Below are positions 56,526 through 64,000 of a stretch of DNA of 64,000 nt, one piece after another. The notes beneath the pieces were generated by a model that ran no database searches, had not been told where the DNA came from, and worked only from the letters and a program-made list of their open reading frames with translations. This DNA is from Blepharisma japonicum (Eukaryota > Ciliophora > Heterotrichea > Heterotrichida > Blepharismidae). Each line of letters opens with the position of its first letter. Position 1 is the stretch's first letter. A program made the translations under genes and the position numbers. The DNA is taken from assembly GCA_949751835.1 (NCBI GenBank), contig CATKHK010000043.1, positions 62,001 through 126,000 of the forward strand. Direction: 5' to 3'.

Positions 56526-57290
56526 TTATTTGTAAGCTATTCCTAATACAATCAAAACATTAAATGCAATCATATATGCAAACGCTTCAACACTTAAAAA
56601 TCCTATTTTCATATATTTCAGCTTATAAGAAATCCGAAGCTGCCATGGGATAAGTAACAACGGTATCCCTCTTGAAATAGAGTAACTGGCCATATCTATT
56701 GCTATATATAAGTCAGAGAACAAGCAAAATAACACAATCATCTTAAAACACCCATGCTTTCCTAAGATAATTGCTGTGCTTATCACACTTTTTTTGGTAT
56801 CATCTCTGGATGAGCGGCATTCCTTGATTAACCCTCATGTCTGCCAGGATAAGTGAGAAGGCACCATATCGAGAACTAGCCTAAATGTTAGTTTCCCAGT
56901 TAATACCAATGACGACATCATCACTAATAAAAATCCATGGAGCAATCTGAAGTTTCCTGATAAGCCATGGTTATCAAGATAGAGAGGAGGGCAAAACTGT
57001 AAAACTCCGACTATAATATCTACGAGTGCTGCTACTAGAAAAATAATCCAATTATCAATAGCCGAAAAATGACTAAGCAATAATACAGCAAAAATAGCAA
57101 ATGTAATTAGTCCAAGAATTAGATAACTTTTTTCAAACTTTGCCAATGAATGCTTTTTGAGTAGCATTGAAGAAATATAGTAAAATAAAACTGTAATAGT
57201 TCACAATAAGGTTCTTTCTTCAATCCAGCTGTCAAAATTCATAGAGACACATACGAAAATTTGTGTAAATGCTGCTACGATTTCTTGCAT
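56526..57290 (-). CDS. Multi-pass membrane protein, 254 aa
   Basis: The frame uses TGA Trp at LLWTITV and SWQTWGLIK. About seven hydrophobic helices are visible (ITVLFYYISSML, LILGLITFAIFAVLLL, WIIFLVAALVDIIVGVLQF, LLHGFLLVMMSSLVLTG, FKMIVLFCLFSDLYIAIDM, FAYMIAFNVLIVLGIAYK). No signature of a known transporter or receptor family was recognised. The size is close to that of small 7TM or TMEM-type proteins. It lies tail to tail with the F-box gene (52 nt) and immediately downstream of the Cys-rich surface protein's stop is its start region (23 nt). Confidence 0.75.
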
Positions 57291-57313
57291 AAATTATTTT
57301 TATTAATAAAGAA

Positions 57314-59296
57314 TTAGTTAATTAATATGAAAGCAAAGAGCAAGGATACAAAAGATAAATATGCAGAGGAATCAGCGTGCTTTCTTTCATATAAAGTCCA
57401 GTATTCAGATGTGTAAACTGATTTTACGCAGTCAGGGTTAAACTGCAATAGTGGATACTGCTTGTAATATGTAAAATTAAGTATGAAATCATAAAAATTA
57501 TCAATATAATCCGAGTATTTCATATAGCAATTTGCGCTTTTTCTTGAAAAAGTATTGCAATTTACTTTCGCATTTATCAATAATTTTCAGCTTGAAATTG
57601 CGTTTTGCAAATAAGAATCCCCTTCAAATGGTGGACAATAACTGTATCCATATTCATTATATCCACAAGCACAGTCTTTTTGATAATTATTCGTAGAGTC
57701 AAAACAGACTCCTCCAGGCATGCAAGGTGTAATCGTTTTACTTGATATAGGCGCTACTGCACATTGATAACTTTGTTCACCTTGTGGAATTGTGGCAAAT
57801 CCGCTATTGCAAACTGAAGAATAGCCATAATAATCAACCTCATCTACCTCAGCTCCAATCGGTAATGAATAGTAAAGTGTGCAAATCCCTAAATTGCAGG
57901 CATAATTATTCTGACATTGAAATTCATTACTGCAGTTCTTCCCAGGCTCTATCTGTGCTTGGCAAGTCTGAGTGTTTGGGTCACAATATAGCCCAGGGTT
58001 ACAGTCATATATATAAACACATTGAGAATTTGCAGGAAGCCCTTGACAAGAAAGAGATTTACAGTGCCCTGAGGTGCATTCATGGCCTGATTTACAATAA
58101 TCCCCAGGATACTTAAGAGTAGCATTATAGCTTTGACAGGTAGAATTAGTAATTCTTGTAGGCTCACAGACCTTATCATCACTACAAGGGTTTATAAATA
58201 AGGCTTCCTGGACTGCGTAAACATTAGTTTCTTTAGCATACACAATACATTGGTCTTTTTCCCATTCTTTATTAGGTGGTGTACAATAATAAACTGGGCA
58301 TCTTTGTAATATCCCTTTGGAGTTGGCTACTAAATTTCAATATAAACTTGTATAAATTGATTGTATACATATATTGTTTTGGTTGCCTTGGATTAAAGGC
58401 CAATAGTTTTCAAAATATAAGGTGTAGTTGCTTGCCCAGTTATAAAAAGCTTGCTGAGCTGCAAAAGGAAGCAATGCAAAGCATTGGTAGCTCCATCTGT
58501 TATAAGAGTTGCAATTATCATTAAGTGTGCTAAGGATTCCTCAATCTGCGATCATAGTCTGAACATATTCATCACCTTCAAATAGTGGGCAAAACGCATC
58601 CCCTCGAGAATTGTACCCACAGGTGCAGTTTTTCGCATATTTTCCATCTTTTGATAAGCATTTGCTATCAGGCTGACATGTGATAGGTAACGGTCCATTA
58701 CTCACAGGTGCCTGTGTGCATATATAAATTCCTGCTTTTTCATACGCAAACCCACTCTCACAAGCCATATTGAAGCCAGATGGGTCAACTTCGACGTCAT
58801 TAAAAGTCGTATTTATAGGTGCAGAAAAGATTTGGGTGCATACGCTGGACATGCAGACTGCAGAATTTACACACATATCGTGGTATAAGCATTTTTTCCC
58901 AATTGGGAGCTGGGGTAAACAGAGGTTTTCTACTAAATCACAATAGAGGCCAGGGTTGCATTCCCATGGATTAATGCATGGGTAATTTACTGCAGTTCCT
59001 TGACATGTGCTGCCTTCACAAAGCCCACTGACACAGTCTGAGTTATATGTACAAAGCTCGCCTGGGTAGTTAAAGTTAGGGGCTGGCTCATAAGCTTGGC
59101 ATTTTTGGTCCTTTTTGGGAGCAGTCGGGCAATATTCTTCTTTTGAACATGTTGATAAATCGTAGACGTCAAATCCTGACTTTTTGGAATACCTTATACA
59201 GGCTTCTTCTTTGCCTGCTACACAGTTATATTTCCCACATTTAGTAGTCGAAAGTACTTCTACTACCAAAATAATGACCCACCACAAGTGTTGCAT
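57314..59296 (-). CDS. Cys-rich, probably GPI-anchored surface protein with internal duplication
   Basis: The protein is 660 aa, read through TGA Trp codons at 58541 (MIADWGILS) and 57587. Signal peptide MQHLWWVIILVVEVLS. Two homologous halves each carry a run of disulfide-type motifs (GELCTYNSDCVSGLCEGSTC and GDYCKSGHECTSGHCKSLSC; NPWECNPGLYCD and IYDCNPGLYCD; CPLFEGDEYVQ and CPPFEGDSYLQ). The spacing resembles dickkopf-like Cys-rich repeats. The C-terminus ends in a hydrophobic tail (SSAYLSFVSLLFAFILIN) with no cytoplasmic part, which fits GPI attachment. It is probably a surface coat protein. Gene function beyond that is unknown. Confidence 0.82.
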
Positions 59297-59349
59297 TAAT
59301 TTTTATTAAGAAATGCACAGAAAAATCAATGTTAGTCATAAATTATTTA

Positions 59350-61623
59350 TTACCCATCATAAGGTCTGCCACTTAAGGCTTCTTGTTCTTTTTCTTGCTT
59401 GATTTTTGTTTTAATTGCGACCCAATCGATTTCTATTTCTCCAAACTGTTTGAATTTCTCAAGAGTTTCTTCTCTTCCGCTGGACTCTAAAAACCTTTTT
59501 CTGTACCCAATAACAGTGTCTATATGTTTTTTATTAGCTAAAGCGATATCAAGGGCTCTTTCCCATTTAAACAGCCTAATATTCATCTTGATAGCTCTGT
59601 AATACAGTCTCGCCTGCAGCAAAATCTGTTCAGCTTCTTGTGACCGTTTACAGAATAAGGCCAATTCTGAGTTCCTGCCTGCTTCTGAAGGGATTGTTTT
59701 TACGTAATTAATAAACTGGACTTTATCAACCTCATCTATAGCAGCCAAAGCAATTTCAGCTGTATTAAGTTCTCTTGCATGAAGTGACATAGCCGCTAAA
59801 CATGCCCAAAGAGTAGGGTCTTTTACAAATCTGCAAAGCCGAATAGCTTTTTCCCACTGTCCTCTGTCACAGTTTTCATATAACAGTGCTGGATAAGGAG
59901 AAACTGAAAGAGTAGCGATTCTTCCATCAATTCTTCTGACAGTCACCAAAGATCCTGTAAAGCTGTCAATCACGCACATTTTGCCGACCTCATTAGATAC
60001 GTCTCTTGATGACCTGGAAAGCTGCAATAAATCTTTATCGACATATACGACATTAGGGTAATACCATACATAAAGTTTACCGTCAGCAATGGCAGCAAGC
60101 ATGTCACTTTTTTCATTCCACCTAAAAGAATCTACCATAGAGCAAAGCTTGGTCATTTCATTTCTGTGGACCGATGTGAGGAGAAGGTCTCTGTTGTTGT
60201 CCATAATACAGAGTTTACGCTCAGCAGCATGGTCGACTTGGTTAGCTGAGACTTCGAGGATTTCGAGATTGTGCTCGATGTTCTGGGATAAAGGCTTGCC
60301 TGAGATTAGGTCAAAAAGCCGTAGAAGCTTACCATTAGCAGTGTCTACGACTGTTATAATGTCAGTTGAAAGGGATATAGACTTATTGCTTAAAAATTCA
60401 ACTCTAAGACCTTGGAATTTAGGATTGCTCATTTGACGGGCTTCATAGTTGTAAATTTGTATACCATTAACAAGGTCGACTAATGCAAAATATTTTGAGC
60501 CTAAAACTATAAGGCTAGCAGGTTCTCTAATATCAAATCTGTTTGGCGTTTGCCAATTTTGGACATCATAAATTGAGCATTGAGCTGTAGTAGTTACTAT
60601 TAAATGCTCGTAGCCTAAAGCAAAATTGATAACTCGGTCTCTGAATTCCAGTTCTTCACTGATTTCATGTATAACGTCGACCACATAAATTTTATTGTCT
60701 TCTTGTAGCTGAATTTCTACGTTTTGCCATGATGCCTTTTTATCAACTAAATACCCAAAAACAGTGGCGCCATTCCCACCTCCACCTGCAAGCATAGTCC
60801 CATCCCAACTCCAAGCTAAATTCATAATAGATCCAGCCTTAGGCTTAACTAAAGAATAGGTCCATCCTGTTTTGTCACAAAGTCTTAGCATGTCAAATGC
60901 TCCGACTGCAAATAAATCTCCATTAGGTGACCAAGATACTGATGTAATTACATATTCATAAGGAGAAGAGGTAAATAAATTTCTCCCAAAAGTGTCCCAA
61001 ATTTTATATCTGCAATCTTCACCTCCTGATATTACTAAATTATTTGAAGGATTCCAATCAACTTTTAGCACACAGCCTTCATGAGCTTTCCATTGGACTA
61101 GTTTTTGACCTGCTTGGATATGCTTTATATAAATATTCTTATTAGAAGCATACAGCACTTGATCTGATCCAGGAGACCAAGCAAGGGAAAATATCGACCT
61201 ATCACTTTGTGCAATATTTGATCTCAAATTCCCTGTCTTTGCCCAGACTTTGACCTGCCCATCTTCTCCTCCTGTAGCTATTGTGGATGCATCATAGCTC
61301 CATTTGATTGTTATTACAGCGCCTCTGTGAGCATCAGGTACTTGCTTTTCTACTCTTCCAGTTTTGCTGACAATTTTAAAAGATCCATCAATACATGCAA
61401 TTGCAAGAGTTTCTGAGCTGCCTCTAGCAGCTGGCTGCCAAGATATATCGCAGACTGGGGTGTCAAGTGTGAATGCTGTATTAAGAGGTTCGCCATTCAT
61501 ATCCCAAACTATTACGGTGTTATCGTCTGAACAAGTGTAGAGCTCATTAGATGAAGTCCAGCCTACAGCAGTGACCATTTCTTTGTGCCTGCTGTTCTCC
61601 AGTTGTTTGATTTTCAATCTCAT
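59350..61623 (-). CDS. IFT80: Intraflagellar transport protein IFT80
   Basis: The protein is 757 aa with no TGA, near the family length. The start MRLKIKQLENSRHKEMV and VGWTSSNELYTCSDDNTVIVWD matches IFT80 residue for residue in pattern. Two WD40 propellers fill the first 580 residues (TGGEDGQVKVWAKTG, ISGGEDCRYKIWDTFG), then a TPR-like helical C-terminus (AEQILLQARLYYRAIKMNIRLFKWERALDIAL). IFT80 is a subunit of IFT-B and carries cargo into cilia. In this organism it serves the many body and oral cilia. Confidence 0.95.
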   Translation of the reverse strand: MRLKIKQLENSRHKEMVTAVGWTSSNELYTCSDDNTVIVWDMNGEPLNTAFTLDTPVCDISWQPAARGSSETLAIACIDGSFKIVSKTGRVEKQVPDAHRGAVITIKWSYDASTIATGGEDGQVKVWAKTGNLRSNIAQSDRSIFSLAWSPGSDQVLYASNKNIYIKHIQAGQKLVQWKAHEGCVLKVDWNPSNNLVISGGEDCRYKIWDTFGRNLFTSSPYEYVITSVSWSPNGDLFAVGAFDMLRLCDKTGWTYSLVKPKAGSIMNLAWSWDGTMLAGGGGNGATVFGYLVDKKASWQNVEIQLQEDNKIYVVDVIHEISEELEFRDRVINFALGYEHLIVTTTAQCSIYDVQNWQTPNRFDIREPASLIVLGSKYFALVDLVNGIQIYNYEARQMSNPKFQGLRVEFLSNKSISLSTDIITVVDTANGKLLRLFDLISGKPLSQNIEHNLEILEVSANQVDHAAERKLCIMDNNRDLLLTSVHRNEMTKLCSMVDSFRWNEKSDMLAAIADGKLYVWYYPNVVYVDKDLLQLSRSSRDVSNEVGKMCVIDSFTGSLVTVRRIDGRIATLSVSPYPALLYENCDRGQWEKAIRLCRFVKDPTLWACLAAMSLHARELNTAEIALAAIDEVDKVQFINYVKTIPSEAGRNSELALFCKRSQEAEQILLQARLYYRAIKMNIRLFKWERALDIALANKKHIDTVIGYRKRFLESSGREETLEKFKQFGEIEIDWVAIKTKIKQEKEQEALSGRPYDG

Positions 61624-62145
61624 GCCGCCTATTTATTATATATGAAACCCTTAGATAAGAAATTGATAACACTCTACATAATCATGCTTAAAAACGATAA
61701 ATTTGTCTTATAGAATTTTATTAATGATATAGATAATGTATGCTCCAACCTACACAATAAGGCTGAGAATTTATGCATATTTCCTCTTGAAAAATGTTAT
61801 AAAAATCAGGATAAATTTCCTCAAAATTTTTTGTTATTATAAATAACCTGTGATAAATCCATAAGCTTAAAATGTAGGATGAATATGAAATGATTTTGAC
61901 AATTGATAAAAGATATGGCTTAAAAATATGAAGCCTTGATCATCAAAAAAATATTCATTATGCCCAGTAAGCAAGAAAAATAGCCTAGGAAAGCGAGTTT
62001 TAATGCTTAAAACCCTTTCTGGATTGAAGAGAAATGAATTCTGTTTGTTTGATCTTTATATTCAAGTAGTTGATTAATAAAAATTGGATTATTTGCAATT
62101 ATTATAAGTGTTTTAAATAAAATTTATTTAATCCGTAGGTTTTAA
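61624..62145. other. Intergenic with a possible tiny ORF
   Basis: This 522-nt gap is upstream of IFT80 and downstream of the 117-aa gene. The only open stretch worth note is 61928-62077 on the + strand. Confidence 0.5.
61928..62077 (+). CDS. Possible small ORF, 49 aa
   Basis: Reads MKPWSSKKYSLCPV... and ends FDLYIQVVD before TAA TAA, with one TGA as Trp. Basic, no domain. The lack of any upstream context and its short length make a real gene uncertain; a further upstream exon could not be found. Confidence 0.25.
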
Positions 62146-62499
62146 CTAAATAATCAAGCATGTGCACGAGCAGCTGTTATTTTGCATAACTTTTGTCGAT
62201 CTGGTGTCGTTCCCAAACAAAGCATGCTTCTTTTTCCCTCCCAGAAGTAGAGGCCGCTTTATAGGGCTTCACTTCTTTGGGGATTCTTTCCTTGATGTAT
62301 TTACTTCACAAGGAGTGAATGGACTTACAATCTCTGTTTCATTTTCTTCTTCGTTGATCATTACCAAGCTTTCTTTTCCTTTATAATGGTGCCTAGTAAA
62401 GACAAATAGATCCATCGGTGAAGAATTTTGGCTTACTTCAGCTCGTTCGGAGACTTCTGAAATGATAGAAAGATCAGATGAAGCACTATCAAAGTCCAT
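62146..62499 (-). CDS. Small protein with Cys-rich CaaX-like tail, 117 aa
   Basis: The frame is joined by a TGA Trp at 62269 (SPKKWSPIKRP) and ends at TAG 62146. It has an acidic N-terminus with Ser (SSDLSIISEVSERAEVS), a middle with KRPLLLGGKKKHALFG, and ends NNSCSCTCLII. The last four residues CLII fit a CaaX prenylation box, and the two upstream cysteines would suit palmitoylation, as in Ras and Rho proteins. No GTPase motifs are present. It is likely a membrane-attached adaptor or regulator; function unknown. Confidence 0.6.
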
Positions 62500-62661
62500 T
62501 TTAGATACAGTAAAGTATTAAGATACTAATTTGTGTCAACAATCATGTTATCATATTAATTTTTATATTTTATGAAAAGGGATGTAGGATATTTTAAGAC
62601 AATTTACTGAATTTTATAAGGAATTGTAAATAATGATGGCTAAAGTTGCAAATCAAATTAT

Positions 62662-63246
62662 CTATAAATGCTCTAAGAATGTTGGAATTTGTTGTTGCTG
62701 GGGCTCCTGCTTGGCAGTCCCAAAAGATTTAATAAAAGATCGAATTTTGAGCACATCATTGCTTTGGTCTTTAAAGGGAGAAACCACTGTCTTAAACCTA
62801 TTCATTCTTCTCTGTGGTAACTCTTCGGGAGGTTCAGGGCGTCGAGGAGGCTCAGTGTGATCAGCGAATGAAGTTCGTTTCCTATTTTTTATTTTTAAGC
62901 TGACTTCAGACTCTTTTCGATCCCCTTCTGGATTCTTTTTAATAGATTTCTTCTTCCTTTTCTTCTTTTTGGTTTGCTTTATTTTAATTTCAATAGTTTG
63001 CCCATTTGGCAGCTCAATTTCTTGAGGGGATAGTGGACTTTTTAATTCACTGGACTTCGAATCATCTACAATGGGATCGCAAGTTTTATCTAACTGAGGG
63101 CTTTCAATTTCTATTTGTTTTTCTATAGAATTATTTTCAGCTTCAGCTTTAGGGATACTTTCCCTTCTAGAAAGTTGTATTGTTTCTTTTGCTTCTTTTG
63201 TGTCTGATGAAAAACATCTTAAGCATCAATTATGAAGAATATTCAT
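62662..63246 (-). CDS. Hypothetical basic protein, 194 aa
   Basis: A complete minus-strand frame from MNILHNWCLRCFSS (TGA at W) to a TAG. Strongly basic centre (KQTKKKKRKKKSIKKN), which may be a nuclear or nucleolar signal; the rest is Ser/Glu/Pro-rich. Near the C-terminus RRMNRFKTVVSPFKDQSNDVLKIRSFIKSFG looks helical and may be a short conserved motif. Cys8 and Cys11 near the N-terminus could be acylated. The opposite-strand frame at 62633-62860 is a shadow. It shares a 186-nt divergent spacer with IFT22. Confidence 0.65.
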
Positions 63247-63432
63247 ATTAAAAAAATTATGACAGTTTTAAATTACTACTGGAAGTAAAATCCCTGAAAA
63301 TGTCGTAGAATTTCCAGTGAAAATGTCTATTTTTACTATAGAAGTATCTATTTTACTTAGAAAATAATCTTCCTCAAAATCAACATGAAAGTCAAAAAAT
63401 TTTTAGAACAGAGTCCATATTTTATAATTTAA

Positions 63433-63999
63433 ATGCAAACTCGAATGAAAATTATAGTAATCGGCCCTTCAGGGGTTGGGAAAACAGCAATATCAAACTT
63501 AATCTCAGGACATTCACAAACCCCTTCTCAAGTTTATCATCCAACCTCTGGAGTCCGAATTTTAGAACTAGAAAAGGAGCCTCCTCGCGCCAATCGACAA
63601 GCAGGAGAATCCACTATTCAAATTGAGCTGTGGGATTGCAGCGGAGACCCTCGCTATGAAAAATGTTGGAGTGCCTTCAGAAAAGAAGCTGTCGGAGTCG
63701 TTTTTGTGTATGACGGAGAAGATCCAAGACCAGATATGAGCAATTTTGTTGCAAATTTCCCACAAAGGATGGGTTTGCATCCTAGCCAATGTATCGCGTT
63801 TGCTCATTATAAAAATAGCAAGCCAAAAGGAAATAATAAGCCACCGAAAGGAATTGAGAGAGTTTCCCTTTATGAAACTTCCATGGATAACACGTCAAAT
63901 ATTCTAATGGCGTTTGATAAGTTATTTGGGATGATTTACAGCATCATTATGGAGAGCCAAGAAAAAGCAGAGAACCAGATTATTAGTAATAGAGATTAA
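63433..63999 (+). CDS. IFT22: Intraflagellar transport protein IFT22 (RABL5-like GTPase)
   Basis: The protein is 188 aa, complete, and ends one base before the window's end. The P-loop GPSGVGKTAIS, switch region HPTSGVRILELE and IELWDCSGDPRYEKCWSAF match RABL5/IFT22, where WDCGGD and the ESCWPA motif are typical. The NKxD guanine-specificity motif is replaced by AHYKNSK, equivalent to the AHHK motif of RABL5. It is a subunit of IFT-B1 and acts in ciliary transport with IFT80. No C-terminal prenylation site is present, as in the family. Confidence 0.93.
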   Translation: MQTRMKIIVIGPSGVGKTAISNLISGHSQTPSQVYHPTSGVRILELEKEPPRANRQAGESTIQIELWDCSGDPRYEKCWSAFRKEAVGVVFVYDGEDPRPDMSNFVANFPQRMGLHPSQCIAFAHYKNSKPKGNNKPPKGIERVSLYETSMDNTSNILMAFDKLFGMIYSIIMESQEKAENQIISNRD

Positions 64000-64000
64000 T

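Noticed and set aside
57784-58524. Plus-strand frames over the Cys-rich gene
   Set aside because: Shadows; the minus-strand frame is continuous with signal peptide, Cys pattern and hydrophobic tail.
62162-62860. Two plus-strand frames of about 75 codons
   Set aside because: Antisense to two continuous minus-strand genes (62146-62499 and 62662-63246).
1-64000. tRNA, rRNA, CRISPR arrays or bacterial operons
   Set aside because: No tRNA T-arm/anticodon pattern, rRNA sequence or regularly spaced repeat-spacer array was noticed by eye; introns and protein families are eukaryotic. A tRNAscan or Infernal run would be needed to exclude small RNAs.

Overview
The window looks like macronuclear DNA of a heterotrich ciliate, most likely Blepharisma. 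Three things seen in the sequence support this. (1) UGA is read as tryptophan: almost every broken gene here rejoins in the same frame across TGA, and the TGA falls where the protein family has Trp (kinase D-I-W, importin-alpha W-C/A-L-x-N, the Trp before the K+-channel filter). TAA and TAG are the true stops. (2) Introns are only 15 nt (one is 16 nt), GT..AG, almost all starting GTAA. Eight can be placed by protein continuity. (3) Genes are densely packed on both strands of AT-rich DNA, with 3' gaps often only 14-50 bp. TGA codons are treated below as sense codons.

Layout. 1-16 kb: a small unknown gene, a 7TM-type membrane protein ending in an RGS domain, an EF-hand protein, a 64-aa lipid-anchored peptide, an SNF1/MARK-like kinase, a degenerate FCP1-type HAD protein, an unknown with a CaaX-like end, importin alpha, an ANP32-like LRR protein, an LMBR1-family membrane protein, and a coiled-coil protein with a Gas2-related (GAR) microtubule-binding domain. 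16-30 kb: a 2136-aa HMG-box/IQ-motif protein, two probable cytoskeletal or ciliary proteins, a second EF-hand protein paralogous to the first, and a TKL-like kinase with an HFD catalytic loop. 30-43.5 kb: HIBCH, two tandem CNBD potassium channels, Wee1-like and MOK-like kinases, an SDR, Mediator subunit 7 and a kelch protein. 43.5-49 kb: a recent tandem amplification of an HExxH metallopeptidase-like gene (two intact copies plus relics), set in repeats. 49-64 kb: a PPC-domain surface protein, a short VPS13-like protein, an F-box protein, membrane and Cys-rich surface proteins, IFT80, a second small protein with a CaaX-like end, and IFT22 (RABL5).

The gene set suits a free-living ciliate: ciliary transport (IFT80, IFT22, MOK), Ca2+ and membrane signalling (EF-hand, RGS, K+ channels), many kinases, and cell-surface proteins. 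No tRNA, rRNA, CRISPR, transposon or virus-like element was recognised. The most accessory-like region is 43.5-49 kb, where duplication, decay and repeats are all visible.
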